64,000 nt of DNA from Pseudobutyrivibrio sp. OR37 (GTDB lineage: Bacteria > Bacillota > Clostridia > Lachnospirales > Lachnospiraceae). Shown piece by piece: positions 45,573 to 54,811 of the stretch; position 1 is the first letter of the stretch, and every line of letters begins with the position of its first letter. A program made the translations under genes and the position numbers. The stretch is taken from assembly GCF_900113655.1 (NCBI RefSeq), contig NZ_FOQF01000013.1, forward strand, positions 23,782 through 87,781, given 5' to 3'. A model generated the notes under the pieces. That model made no database searches, was not told the DNA's origin, and saw nothing but the letters and a program-made list of their open reading frames with translations.

Positions 45573-46184
45573 TTAGATTTCTACCAGACACTTAAACAAA
45601 AGCTCTTCAAAAGGCTCATAGTTAAGCACAGCACTTTCCTTGCTTGCAAGAATCATATCGTTCTTAGTGGTTTTTGAAAAATCTATATCAAAGTGCTGAC
45701 TGTTTTTGCAAATATATTCTATAAACACACGCTGGGCTCTGCCATTGCCCTCTCTAAATGGATGAATCATGTTTATCTCACCAATCAGGTAAGCCAGTCT
45801 TTTAGACATAACTTCCTTGTCATCCACATCCAGCAGATAATTATTCTGAATTATCCACTCTTGCACTTTTTTAAATTCGATTTCTATGAATTGTGTCAGG
45901 CAGAAAATGGTGCCCTTTGAAATGTCGACTGTGCGAATCTCCCCCGCCCAATCATAGATATCCTGAAACAGATAGCGATGAATGGCCTGAAGATGCTGTA
46001 AAGAAAAATCGCCAGGTATAGGACGCTTGACGATTTCAAAATAACGCGCTGAACTAAGCTCCTGTTCTACCTTAAAGAGCTCCTCTTTATCGCGAATATC
46101 CAATTTGTTTTTAAGGATATGAGTGTGTGGATAACAGTACTGGCCGTTATCTTCGTACTCATAACGGTAATATTCATCCATCAT
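45573..46184 (-). CDS. Fic-domain protein (AMPylase-type toxin)
   Basis: A 203-residue Fic protein with the complete active-site motif HPFREGNGRAQR (His141 to Arg152) and a flap region GTIFCLTQFIE. The inhibitory SxxxE helix is not in this protein but in the small upstream protein, so this is a class I arrangement as in VbhT/VbhA or FicT/FicA. Known relatives transfer AMP to DNA gyrase/topoisomerase IV or other targets; the target here is unknown. It starts 4 bp after the antitoxin gene. No mobile-element marks are near. Confidence 0.9.
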   Translation of the reverse strand: MMDEYYRYEYEDNGQYCYPHTHILKNKLDIRDKEELFKVEQELSSARYFEIVKRPIPGDFSLQHLQAIHRYLFQDIYDWAGEIRTVDISKGTIFCLTQFIEIEFKKVQEWIIQNNYLLDVDDKEVMSKRLAYLIGEINMIHPFREGNGRAQRVFIEYICKNSQHFDIDFSKTTKNDMILASKESAVLNYEPFEELLFKCLVEI

Positions 46185-46188
46185 AGGC

Positions 46189-46353
46189 TTATCCTACTGA
46201 AACATACCTTGATGTAATCTCACGGACCACATCCTCTACATCAACCTCGTTCTCTATAATCATTCTGCCTCTCTCTAGTTCCTTAGCTGTAAGAATCATA
46301 TCCTCCATGGCAAATGATGCTGAGACACTGGCTATTTTCTCATCTGTGGACAT
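46189..46353 (-). CDS. VbhA-like antitoxin of the Fic toxin
   Basis: A 54-residue protein. The text SFAMEDMILTAKELERG resembles the VbhA/FicA inhibitory helix (S/T)xxxE(G/N), with Ser13 and Glu17, but the last position is Asp18 rather than Gly/Asn. ATG at 46353 is chosen because AAGGAG lies 7 bp upstream; starts 8 or 11 codons earlier lack a good site. Gene order antitoxin-toxin with a 4-bp gap supports the pairing. Confidence 0.75.
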   Translation of the reverse strand: MSTDEKIASVSASFAMEDMILTAKELERGRMIIENEVDVEDVVREITSRYVSVG

Positions 46354-46443
46354 TAGTCTCTCCTTATTTATCGTCATTATTTTCATATAATCTAACCATT
46401 TCCCCTATATATACCCACATTTACCTTCAAAAAACTTAAGCTT

Positions 46444-46452
46444 ATTATATCA
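46444..46452 (-). promoter_or_regulatory. Extended -10 promoter of the Fic module
   Basis: On the minus strand TGATATAAT (TATAAT at 46444-46449) about 90 bp upstream of the antitoxin start; only a poor T-rich -35 lies 17 bp away. Confidence 0.4.
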
Positions 46453-46482
46453 TATAATGGTTTTCTAAAAAACCTTGTTCAC

Positions 46483-46522
46483 AAAAAGGTTGTAGTTGAC
46501 ATTTCTATCAACTACAACCTTT
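46483..46522 (-). terminator. Rho-independent terminator of the MarR-ABC operon
   Basis: A perfect 15-bp stem: 46485-46499 pairs with 46508-46522 around an 8-base loop; minus-strand Ts follow (plus As at 46483-46487). Just after the ABC stop codon at 46526. Confidence 0.85.
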
Positions 46523-46525
46523 ATT

Positions 46526-48436
46526 TTAAGCATTCTGAATTTTTCCTGTATATAACTGGTAGTATTTACCGCCTTCCTGAATCAGCTCCTCATGGTTACC
46601 ACGCTCTATAATGCGTCCCTGGTCAAGAACCATGATGCAATCAGAGTTTCTGATAGTTGAAAGTCTGTGGGCAATTACGAAGGTTGTACGTCCGTGCATC
46701 AGCTTATCCATACCATCCTGTACAATCTTTTCTGTACGAGTATCGATAGATGATGTAGCCTCGTCAAGGATAAGTACTGGTGGATCTGCGATGGCAGCTC
46801 TGGCAATGGCAAGCAGCTGTCTCTGTCCCTGTGAAAGGTTACCGCCATCACCCTTGATTACTGTATTGTAGCCCTGTGGCAATCTGCGGATAAAGCTATC
46901 TGCATTTGCAAGCTTTGCTGCTGCAATTACCTCTTCTTCAGTGGCATCCAGCTTTCCGTATCGAATGTTATCAGCGATAGTACCTGTAAACAGGTGTGTA
47001 TCCTGAAGTACGATACCGAGTGAACGGCGTAAATCTGCCTTCTTAATCTTGTTAATGTTGATTCCATCGTATCTGATTTTACCATCAGCGATGTCATAGA
47101 ATCTGTTGATAAGGTTTGTGATTGTGGTCTTACCTGCACCTGTTGCACCAACAAAGGCTATCTTCTGGCCTGGTGTTGCAAACAGCTTGATGTTGTGAAG
47201 TACTGTCTTATCAGGGTTGTAAGCAAAATCTACATCATCAAATACGATGTCACCAGTAAGCTTCACATATGTTGTTGTGCCCTCTGCCTTGTGGAAGTGC
47301 TTCCAAGCCCACATTCCTGTGTGCTCCTCGCACTCAACGATTTCACCGTTTTCCTCCTTGGCATTTACAAGCATTACGTAGCCTTCATCTGTCTCTGGCT
47401 TCTCGTCAATAAGGCCGAATACACGCTCGGCACCAGCCATTGCAAGTACGATAGACTGGAACTGCTGTGATACCTGCATGATAGGCATGATGAATGAACG
47501 AGTAAACTGAAGGAATGATACAAGTGCACCAAGTGTAAGGCCTGTCCATCCGTTAAGAGCAAGTGTTCCACCTACTACCGCGCAGATTACGTAGTTTACG
47601 TTACCCATCTGAGCGTTAACTGGTCCTAAGCAGTTTGCAAGTCTGTTAGCCTTGTAAGCATTGTTGTAAAGCTGCTCATTAAGCTCCTGGAACTTCTCCA
47701 TTGCTTCTTCTTCATGGCAGAATACCTTAACTACCTTCTGACCATTCATGATTTCTTCGATGTTACCGTTTACTGCACCAAGTGCCTTCTGCTGCTGGCG
47801 GAAATACTTTCCTGATGTACCAGCAAGTGTCTTTGTAATAAGGATGATTACTGCAATCATCGCTATTGTTACGCCTGTAAGTGTAGGCGAAAGAAGTAGC
47901 ATATAAACAAATACTGTTACGATAGTGATTGCACTGTTAAACATCTGTGGGAATGACTGTGAAATCATCTGACGGAGTGTATCAATATCGTTTGTGTAGA
48001 TAGACATGATATCGCCGTGGGCATGTGTATCGAAGTAGCGGATTGGTAAATCCTCCATCTTCTCAAACATTTCATCACGAAGGTCTCTAAGTGTTCCCTG
48101 ACCTACGAAAATCATAATCCAGTTGTAAGCGAAGGTTGCTGCGATACCTACTGCATAATATCCAATCAAGTGGAAGATGGCATCCTTAAGTGGGCCAAAG
48201 TCCTTGCTTCCAGTTTCAAGCATTGGAAGAATGTAGGAATCGATAAGCTGCTGCATAAATGCTGTTCCCTTGGCATTACATATTACCGAAAGGAAAATGC
48301 AGATTATTACTGCAACAAGGTGGATTGGATATCTTCCACCCACATATTTTACAAGGCGGCCAAGCACTCCACGTCTAGCGGCCTTCTGTTCTTTTGTCAG
48401 CTTTGGTACTGATCCTGGTTGTGGTCCTCTAGGCAT
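46526..48436 (-). CDS. ABC exporter half-transporter, catalytically complete subunit
   Basis: A 636-residue fused membrane/ATPase protein of the multidrug exporter family. Walker A GATGAGKT near 429, signature LSQGQRQLL, Walker B LILDEATSS with catalytic Glu and switch His in VIAHRLSTI. An N-terminal extension of about 25 residues (PRGPQPGSVPKLTKEQK) and an insert near 355-390 make it longer than its paralogue at 975-2723. Overlaps the upstream partner by 1 bp and ends at a strong terminator. The MarR gene upstream suggests inducible export of a toxic compound. Confidence 0.9.
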   Translation of the reverse strand: MPRGPQPGSVPKLTKEQKAARRGVLGRLVKYVGGRYPIHLVAVIICIFLSVICNAKGTAFMQQLIDSYILPMLETGSKDFGPLKDAIFHLIGYYAVGIAATFAYNWIMIFVGQGTLRDLRDEMFEKMEDLPIRYFDTHAHGDIMSIYTNDIDTLRQMISQSFPQMFNSAITIVTVFVYMLLLSPTLTGVTIAMIAVIILITKTLAGTSGKYFRQQQKALGAVNGNIEEIMNGQKVVKVFCHEEEAMEKFQELNEQLYNNAYKANRLANCLGPVNAQMGNVNYVICAVVGGTLALNGWTGLTLGALVSFLQFTRSFIMPIMQVSQQFQSIVLAMAGAERVFGLIDEKPETDEGYVMLVNAKEENGEIVECEEHTGMWAWKHFHKAEGTTTYVKLTGDIVFDDVDFAYNPDKTVLHNIKLFATPGQKIAFVGATGAGKTTITNLINRFYDIADGKIRYDGININKIKKADLRRSLGIVLQDTHLFTGTIADNIRYGKLDATEEEVIAAAKLANADSFIRRLPQGYNTVIKGDGGNLSQGQRQLLAIARAAIADPPVLILDEATSSIDTRTEKIVQDGMDKLMHGRTTFVIAHRLSTIRNSDCIMVLDQGRIIERGNHEELIQEGGKYYQLYTGKIQNA

Positions 48437-50199
48437 TAGTCCTCGCCTCCTTCCTCTGCTTTATCGAAGTCGCCGCTGCCGGCGCCTGTCTGCTGCTCAA
48501 AGATTTCTTTGTAGATTTCGTTTCTAGCCATAAGCTCTTCATGAGTACCGAAATCATTAAGCTTTCCATCGTCCATAACGATGATTCTATCTGCATCCAT
48601 AACGGATGAAATACGCTGTGCAATAATAAGCTTTGTTGTATTTGGAATCTCTTCTCTGAAAGCACGTCTGATGCTTGCATCTGTAGCTGTATCAACGGCA
48701 GATGTTGAGTCATCAAGGATAAGAATCCTTGGCTTCTTAAGAAGAGCTCTGGCGATACAAAGTCTCTGGCGCTGTCCACCAGATACGTTAGTTCCGCCCT
48801 GCTCGATATAAGTATCATAGCCGTCTGGGAACCTTTCGATGAATTCGTCTGCGCAGGCAAGCTTTGCTGCACGTCTTACTTCTTCATCTGTGGCATTCTT
48901 ATCGCCCCATCTAAGGTTTTCAGCAATAGTGCCAGAGAAAAGCACGTTGTTCTGAAGCACTACAGAAACCTGGTTTCTGATGGTCTCCACATCATAATCC
49001 TTTACATTGTGGCCGCCAACGATTACCTCGCCTTCGTCCACATCATATAGACGTGAAATCATAGATACAAGTGTTGATTTTGCTGAACCTGTTCCACCAA
49101 GCACTCCGATAGTCTCACCTGACTTAATCTCAAGATTAATATGGTCAAGTACTGGTCTTTCAGCTGTCTTGTTATAACCAAATACTACATCCTTGAACTG
49201 GATTGAACCGTCTGGTACTTCATAGATTGGGTTCTCTCCGTTTGTGATTGTAGTCTTTTCTTCAAGTACCTCGTAGATACGCTTGATGCTGGCTACTGAC
49301 ATTGTAATCATGATGAAAATCATAGCGAAGAACATAAGTGACATAAGAATGTTCATGCAGTATGAGAACAATGATACAAGCTCACCAGTTGTAAGTGTGC
49401 CATCTACAACGATGAAGTGGGCACCGAACCAGCTGATTAGGATGATACATACGTATACAACTAAGTTCATCATTGGCATTGTTGTAGCAATCATCTTTTC
49501 TGCAGATGTGGCTGCCTTATAAATGCCCTGGCTGGCTGTTGTAAATTTTGACTTTTCGTAGGCTTCTCTAACGTATGCCTTAACTACTCTGATGCCTGTG
49601 ATATTTTCCTGCACCGATGCATTCAAATCATCGTATTTTCTAAATAAAGTCTCAAAAAGCTTTCTAGTCTTGACCATTACAAATCCCATAAAAGCAAGGA
49701 TAAGGATCATTGCAATTAGGAAGTTTGATGCAAGTCGGGCATTAATTCTGAATGAAAGCACCATGGCAACAATAACTGTTACTGGGGCTCTAAAGCCCAT
49801 TCTTAATACCATTATGAAAGCGTTCTGCACGTTTGTAACATCTGTTGTAAGACGTGTTACCAGACCTGCTGTTGAAAACTTATCAATGTTTTCAAATGAG
49901 AAGGTCTGGATGTTTTCAAACATCTTGTTACGAAGGTTCTTAGCAAGTCCTGCTGATGCTTTTGAACCAAGCACCGCTCCCATGATACCTCCGAATAAAC
50001 CGATTACCGCGCAGATAATCATATATCCACCTATTCGGTAAATCTCACCCATGTTTCCTGCTTCAACACCCTTATCTACAAGGTCTGCAATAAGAAGTGG
50101 AATAACCATTTCCATGGCAACCTCGAGAATCATGAATACAGGGGTGAGTATTGCCGAAAGGGTGTACTCTTTTGTTTCCTGTAATAATCGTTTTACCAA
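48436..50199 (-). CDS. ABC exporter half-transporter, degenerate-site subunit
   Basis: A 587-residue partner of the preceding subunit. Walker A reads GGTGSAKS (near 366), with Ala in place of the usual Gly before Lys, signature VSGGQRQRL is intact, Walker B ends LILDDSTSAVD with Asp in the catalytic Glu position, and the switch His is Gln (IAQRISSV). So one of the two ATP sites is non-canonical, as in heterodimeric exporters. The gene follows the MarR gene by 3 bp. Confidence 0.9.
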   Translation of the reverse strand: MVKRLLQETKEYTLSAILTPVFMILEVAMEMVIPLLIADLVDKGVEAGNMGEIYRIGGYMIICAVIGLFGGIMGAVLGSKASAGLAKNLRNKMFENIQTFSFENIDKFSTAGLVTRLTTDVTNVQNAFIMVLRMGFRAPVTVIVAMVLSFRINARLASNFLIAMILILAFMGFVMVKTRKLFETLFRKYDDLNASVQENITGIRVVKAYVREAYEKSKFTTASQGIYKAATSAEKMIATTMPMMNLVVYVCIILISWFGAHFIVVDGTLTTGELVSLFSYCMNILMSLMFFAMIFIMITMSVASIKRIYEVLEEKTTITNGENPIYEVPDGSIQFKDVVFGYNKTAERPVLDHINLEIKSGETIGVLGGTGSAKSTLVSMISRLYDVDEGEVIVGGHNVKDYDVETIRNQVSVVLQNNVLFSGTIAENLRWGDKNATDEEVRRAAKLACADEFIERFPDGYDTYIEQGGTNVSGGQRQRLCIARALLKKPRILILDDSTSAVDTATDASIRRAFREEIPNTTKLIIAQRISSVMDADRIIVMDDGKLNDFGTHEELMARNEIYKEIFEQQTGAGSGDFDKAEEGGED

Positions 50200-50202
50200 T
50201 CT

Positions 50203-50685
50203 CTAGTCCTCCTTTTTTAGCATTATATGTGATTTATACTTTCTGACATTTTGCTGCATTTTGTCTAACACCTTTACAACTACCTCGATATCCTCTTCAG
50301 AAATACTGTCAGTCATAAAATCCTCAACTTCCATGATTTTGGCCTCAGTAGTGAGGTTTAATTCACGTCCCTTATCGGTCACGACAATCTGCTTTTTTCT
50401 GCCATCTCCATCTACAGGAACCTTTTCTATCAGCTCTTCTTTTTCAAAAATTTGTATAATATCAGCTAATGTAGACTTTGGAAGATGGAAAATCTGCTCC
50501 AAATCCTTTTGAAAAATAGGCTCTGTCTGACGGACAAAATAAGCTAAAAGCCATCCATTTTTTGAGGCTGTGCTGCAGCTTTTGGCATCGCTAAGGCCTC
50601 TATTTACGGCGTTTTTCACCTCGCGGCTTAAGCAATCACATAAAAAACCTAAATGTGTTCTACTATCAAATTCTTTATGATCCAT
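50203..50685 (-). CDS. MarR-family transcriptional regulator
   Basis: A 160-residue winged-helix repressor, likely sensing a substrate of the exporter encoded next to it. Seen: the recognition region FHLPKSTLADIIQIFEKEEL, wing VPVDGDGRKKQIVVTDKG, and flanking dimerisation helices. ATG at 50685 is preferred (AAGGAG 6 bp upstream); an upstream in-frame start would read through the promoter and operator. First gene of MarR-ABC-ABC. Confidence 0.9.
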   Translation of the reverse strand: MDHKEFDSRTHLGFLCDCLSREVKNAVNRGLSDAKSCSTASKNGWLLAYFVRQTEPIFQKDLEQIFHLPKSTLADIIQIFEKEELIEKVPVDGDGRKKQIVVTDKGRELNLTTEAKIMEVEDFMTDSISEEDIEVVVKVLDKMQQNVRKYKSHIMLKKED

Positions 50686-50697
50686 AGTTCTCCTTTC

Positions 50698-50740
50698 GTC
50701 CGATTTCGGATAGTCCGAATCCGAATAGTCCGAGTTCGAA
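50698..50740 (-). promoter_or_regulatory. Operator of the MarR operon
   Basis: Perfect palindrome TTCGGA-TAG-TCCGAA (50705-50719) with a second partial copy AATAGTCCGAG 15 bp on (50724-50734) and TTCGAA (50735-50740). It lies just downstream of the -10 box, where a bound repressor would block transcription. Confidence 0.65.
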
Positions 50741-50749
50741 CTAATCGCA

Positions 50750-50778
50750 ATTATACACCTGAATTTGTGTCCAATCAA
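50750..50778 (-). promoter_or_regulatory. Promoter of MarR-ABC-ABC
   Basis: On the minus strand TTGATT (50773-50778), 17 bp, TATAAT (50750-50755). Transcription would start near 50743, directly before the palindromic operator. Confidence 0.75.
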
Positions 50779-50907
50779 TAAACAAATTCTAAAAAAACTA
50801 TTAAAAATTCCACGAGGGGTTTTTTCCGTGGTATAGTAGACAAAGAGTATAACTCACGTTATTTATTGTCAGTATAAATAATTAATATCATAAAAAGGAG
50901 TATGCAA

Positions 50908-51468
50908 ATGAGAGAAAGAAGTAAAGATTTAAGAGTAAGGAGAACCCTCACTGCAGTCAGAAAAGCATTCAATGACCTTGTATTGGCTCGTAATTACAAT
51001 GAAATCTCTATCACTGACCTCACTGAAAAAGCCGGAATTAACAGAAAAACATTTTACTTGCATTATTCTTCACTAGATGATTTGGTTTCCGAAGTTGAAG
51101 AGGAAATGTCTAGAGAAATTCTTGATAATATTGGCGAATACGCAAAAAAACTTGACCTCGAAGGTTGTATAACTTATTTCTACAAATACCTTGAGTCTTG
51201 TTCAAAGGTTGAAAAGAAGCTTATGTGTGATGAGCACTATGCATTTTTCTACAACGAGGTTGTAGATACTGTTTTGAAGAGCGATGAATTTTCTAAGTTC
51301 TTCTCAATGACACAGCATCCTTCAATCGTTCGTTCTTATACCAAGGCCATCACGGCTATCTATAAGGACTGGCTAAAGGAAGGAAAAGATACAGATTTCT
51401 CTGTACTTACTGATACTGCTAGTAAGCTTCTTGGAAGCGGATACTCAGGTATCATCAACAGAAACTAA
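50908..51468 (+). CDS. TetR-family transcriptional regulator
   Basis: A 186-residue regulator. The N-terminal helix-turn-helix is clear (ISITDLTEKAGINRKTFYLHY), with a C-terminal ligand domain of about 130 residues with no recognised sub-family. The second of two close ATGs is used: AAAAAGGAG lies 7 bp before 50908 but only 1 bp before the first ATG. Divergent from the MarR operon, so it may control the same exporter or be regulated with it; position is the only evidence. Confidence 0.85.
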   Translation: MRERSKDLRVRRTLTAVRKAFNDLVLARNYNEISITDLTEKAGINRKTFYLHYSSLDDLVSEVEEEMSREILDNIGEYAKKLDLEGCITYFYKYLESCSKVEKKLMCDEHYAFFYNEVVDTVLKSDEFSKFFSMTQHPSIVRSYTKAITAIYKDWLKEGKDTDFSVLTDTASKLLGSGYSGIINRN

Positions 51469-51471
51469 TTA

Positions 51472-51520
51472 TTAAAAAAATAACTCCTGGTAGCTAATGC
51501 CTACCAGGAGTTTTATTTTC
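51472..51520. terminator. Bidirectional terminator between tetR and ROK kinase genes
   Basis: A perfect 11-bp stem (51483-51493 with 51501-51511), 7-base loop, As before and Ts after, so it works for both converging genes. Confidence 0.85.
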
Positions 51521-52458
51521 TAAAGGATTAATTTCATAGCTCCGTAGATACCAGCATCATTTCCTAATGATGCAAGTACAATCTTTGAATTGCGGCAGCC
51601 ATGGAAAGCAATCTGGTTGAATCTGTATTCAACTTCATCTACTAAATACTGTCCAGCCTTAGAAACACCGCCTCCGATAACGAATGCTTCTGGATTTACA
51701 ACACAAGAAATAACCTGAAGGCCCTGTGCAAGGTACTCACATGCTCTCTTAGCAATTTCCTTTGCAACTACATCACCCTTCTTAGCCTCGTCAAATACAG
51801 CCTTTGCATCAAGCTGCTCTACTGTTCTAAGAGTGCTCTCATCTTCATTCTGAGCAAGACGAATCTTAGCTAATCTAGCGATACCTGTAGCTGAGCAATA
51901 CTGCTCAAGACATCCATGATTTCCACATCCGCATACATTTTCCTCTGTGTAATTAACTCTGATGTGTCCGATTTCACCTGCTGCACCATGAGCACCAGAG
52001 ATGATTTCGTCATTAATGATGACACCGCCACCTACACCAGTTCCAAGTGTTACCATAACTGAGCTGGAATATTCCTTTGCAGCACCCATCCATGATTCTC
52101 CAAGAGCTGCTACATTAGCATCATTACCAGCTTTAACCTTAAGACCACCAAGGCACTCAGAAAACTCTTTTTCTACATTGAATACGCCCCATCCAAGGTT
52201 TACGCATCTATTAACCACGCCTTCTGCTGATACAGGGCCTGGGATTCCGATACCAACACCAACCACATCATCTGATGCGATATTCTTTTCTTCCATCTTT
52301 TTTACAACAGTCTGTGCTAAATTCTTAAGAATATTAACACCGCCGTTTGATGTATCTGTAGGCACTTCCCACTTCTCAAGAAGCTCTCCTTCAGCTGTAA
52401 ATAACCCACACTTACATGTTGTGCCACCTAAATCTAGTCCAAAACCATACTTTGCCAT
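51520..52458 (-). CDS. ROK-family glucokinase
   Basis: Sugar kinase of the ROK family, probably glucose phosphorylation by ATP. Seen: ATP loop LDLGGTTCKCG at the N terminus, VTLGTGVGGGVIIND, sugar-contact region AAGEIGHIRVNY, and the zinc motif VCGCGNHGCLEQYCS. At 312 residues it is of family length. ATG at 52458 has GGAGG 10 bp upstream; an ATG six codons earlier has none. Follows the PBP1A gene by 27 bp, likely on one transcript. Confidence 0.9.
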   Translation of the reverse strand: MAKYGFGLDLGGTTCKCGLFTAEGELLEKWEVPTDTSNGGVNILKNLAQTVVKKMEEKNIASDDVVGVGIGIPGPVSAEGVVNRCVNLGWGVFNVEKEFSECLGGLKVKAGNDANVAALGESWMGAAKEYSSSVMVTLGTGVGGGVIINDEIISGAHGAAGEIGHIRVNYTEENVCGCGNHGCLEQYCSATGIARLAKIRLAQNEDESTLRTVEQLDAKAVFDEAKKGDVVAKEIAKRACEYLAQGLQVISCVVNPEAFVIGGGVSKAGQYLVDEVEYRFNQIAFHGCRNSKIVLASLGNDAGIYGAMKLIL

Positions 52459-52485
52459 TTTTTTAATATCCTCCATATATCTAAT

Positions 52486-54651
52486 CTATTCTTCAACCAC
52501 TGGTTCTGTTGTGGTAGTAATCTGTACATCTGTAGCATTATCTGGTATTACCCCCTCTGGTACTTCTGTACCCTCAAACGTTTGAGTAATAACCTGATAT
52601 GTGCCTTCACCATCAGTCACTTCAGGGTTCTCCTGATCAAACTCACCAAACTCTCCTTCAGGACCTGCCTCTTGTTCATCAGCATCCTGTACAACGACTG
52701 GCTTTTTAAACTCTGCAGGAAGCTTCCCCTCATGGATTTTGACCATGAAATCCTGCCAAATAGCTGCTGGATAGGATGAACCTGTTAGACCAGGCACCTT
52801 CTTAGGCTGATCATAGCCTACCCAAATACTGGTGGTGTAGTATTTACTATATCCTACAAACCAACCATCTCTATTATCATTGGTAGTGCCTGTTTTGCCT
52901 GCCGCAGGCATATCACCCAGGGATGTTCCCCTTGCCGTTCCGTCAGTCAACACTGATTGTAGCATATCTGTCATGTTTCGTGCAGCATTTTCTTCATAAA
53001 CTTTAACATCTTCTTGGTTACCTTCAAAAATAACGTTACCCACAGAATCTTTTATCTTTAATATGCAGGTTGGCTCCCTGGTATATCCGTCGTTATATAT
53101 GGTTGCATAGCCCTTTGCCATCTCAAGCGGGCTCACTCCTACCGTAAATCCACCCAGGCAGGCAGCCATTCCATAGTCCTCTTTTCCAATATGAGAGAAG
53201 CCTAATGCTTTAAGATAATCTATGCCTTTATCTGGTGTAATTTCTGTATATAATTGCCACGCTATTGTGTTTTTAGAGGTTGATACTGCATCCCTTAAAG
53301 TTATCTCTCCGCTATATCTTCCACTGGCATTTTCCGGGCCATCTTCTATTTTTTCATCCACAACTATTGTATCTGGCGTATATCCCATTTCCAGTGCAGG
53401 GGTATAAACCAACAGCGGCTTGATAGAGCTTCCCGGCTGTCTAAAGCTTTGGAAGGCACGATTCAGGGTGTATCCGTTTACCTCCTGGCTTCGACCTCCA
53501 ACTATGGCGTTTACCATGCCAGTCTCATTGTCTATGCACACTCCTGCAGATTGAAGTGAATAGATTCCCTCTTCATTAACATCAGTGAATTCCTCCAGCT
53601 GCTTATCTATGGAATTCTGGAGCTCTTCTTGCATATCCAAATCTATCGAAGTGTAGATTCTATAGCCCGATGTAAATAGCCCCTGATTGCACTCGTTGTA
53701 TTTATCATTATAGGATTTCTCGTAAATCCCCTTTTCCTCATCTGTTTTAAAATCATTCTTGAATTCAAAGCCATCTGCCGCCATAAGCGCCCTGGTAGCG
53801 CAGTAATATACATAGGTCTCCACATAATTATTCTTTATACTATCTGGCCTTTGCAGACTGATGGTTTCCTTTTTAGTCTTGTTATAGGTAGCCTCAGATA
53901 TTACACCATCATTTTTCATGGCTGTAAGTATCAGATTTCTTCTAGTGATTGTGTTTTCCGGATTTACTACTGGATCGTAGTAGGTTGGTGAATTAGGAAT
54001 TGCCAGTAGATAGCATATCTGAGCCAAATCCAGCTCAGATATATCCTTGCTAAAATAGCCTTTTGCTGCGGCCTCCATGCCGTAGTAGCCATTCGCAAAA
54101 TATACGTTATTTAGATAAAACTCTAGAATTTGCTCCTTAGAATACTTCTTTTCCAGCTCGGAGGCTATGAATATCTCTTCCAACTTACGCTGCCAGGTCT
54201 TTTCATTGCTTAGGAAAATGGTTCTGGCTAGCTGCATGGTGATGGTACTACCGCCCTGTGCCAGCTCCTTATCCTTAATCATTACATAGGCAGCTCTGGC
54301 AATGGCCTTATAATCCACGCCGTTATGCTCGAAAAACTTCTTATCCTCAATAGATACAAGGGCCTTTATGGCATCCTCCGGTATTTCGTTATAGGTGATA
54401 TAATAAACATCCTTTTCGCCCTTTAGCACAGAAATGGTATCGCCCTTCTTATCGTACACCTCACTGGTTTCCGTCTGTCTAAAGGTATTTTGGTTAGATT
54501 TGCGCACTAAAAGATTGGCTTCTGTCTTTAATTCAGAAACCTGGGCTGCATACCCACTCACGTAATAATACGTAACACCCCCAATTACTACGAGCAGTAG
54601 CACTATTTGGATTTTGATTAATCTAAGGATTTTTTTATCCCTGGATTTCAT
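52486..54651 (-). CDS. Bifunctional class A penicillin-binding protein
   Basis: Peptidoglycan glycosyltransferase/transpeptidase. One N-terminal membrane anchor (about residues 12-33), then GT51 domain (IEDKKFFEHNGVDYKAI with catalytic Glu; QGGSTITMQLAR), then transpeptidase with SxxK (SSIK near 407), STSKNT and KTG (GKTGTT near 586), and a Glu/Thr-rich tail of about 70 residues. The 721 residues fit PBP1A/PBP2A-type proteins. The ribosome site (AGAAGG) is close to the ATG. Confidence 0.95.
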   Translation of the reverse strand: MKSRDKKILRLIKIQIVLLLVVIGGVTYYYVSGYAAQVSELKTEANLLVRKSNQNTFRQTETSEVYDKKGDTISVLKGEKDVYYITYNEIPEDAIKALVSIEDKKFFEHNGVDYKAIARAAYVMIKDKELAQGGSTITMQLARTIFLSNEKTWQRKLEEIFIASELEKKYSKEQILEFYLNNVYFANGYYGMEAAAKGYFSKDISELDLAQICYLLAIPNSPTYYDPVVNPENTITRRNLILTAMKNDGVISEATYNKTKKETISLQRPDSIKNNYVETYVYYCATRALMAADGFEFKNDFKTDEEKGIYEKSYNDKYNECNQGLFTSGYRIYTSIDLDMQEELQNSIDKQLEEFTDVNEEGIYSLQSAGVCIDNETGMVNAIVGGRSQEVNGYTLNRAFQSFRQPGSSIKPLLVYTPALEMGYTPDTIVVDEKIEDGPENASGRYSGEITLRDAVSTSKNTIAWQLYTEITPDKGIDYLKALGFSHIGKEDYGMAACLGGFTVGVSPLEMAKGYATIYNDGYTREPTCILKIKDSVGNVIFEGNQEDVKVYEENAARNMTDMLQSVLTDGTARGTSLGDMPAAGKTGTTNDNRDGWFVGYSKYYTTSIWVGYDQPKKVPGLTGSSYPAAIWQDFMVKIHEGKLPAEFKKPVVVQDADEQEAGPEGEFGEFDQENPEVTDGEGTYQVITQTFEGTEVPEGVIPDNATDVQITTTTEPVVEE

Positions 54652-54695
54652 TTACCTTCTACCCCCAAAAGTGTGTCCTACTTCTATAGTACCAT

Positions 54696-54715
54696 AATGT
54701 CATTTCTTTGACATT
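54696..54715. promoter_or_regulatory. Palindrome between PBP and galactose mutarotase genes
   Basis: Perfect 7-bp arms AATGTCA (54696-54702) and TGACATT (54709-54715) around 6 bases, in the 160-bp divergent gap. Could be an operator; no T-run makes it a poor terminator. No fully convincing promoter was found beside it. Confidence 0.35.
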
Positions 54716-54811
54716 TTTACCTTTAAAAATTTGTTTTTTATTTTTATAATCTTGTATTTAAAGCCTTTTACTCGTAATATAGATATAGTCTAAAAATAGG
54801 GAGGTTTTACC

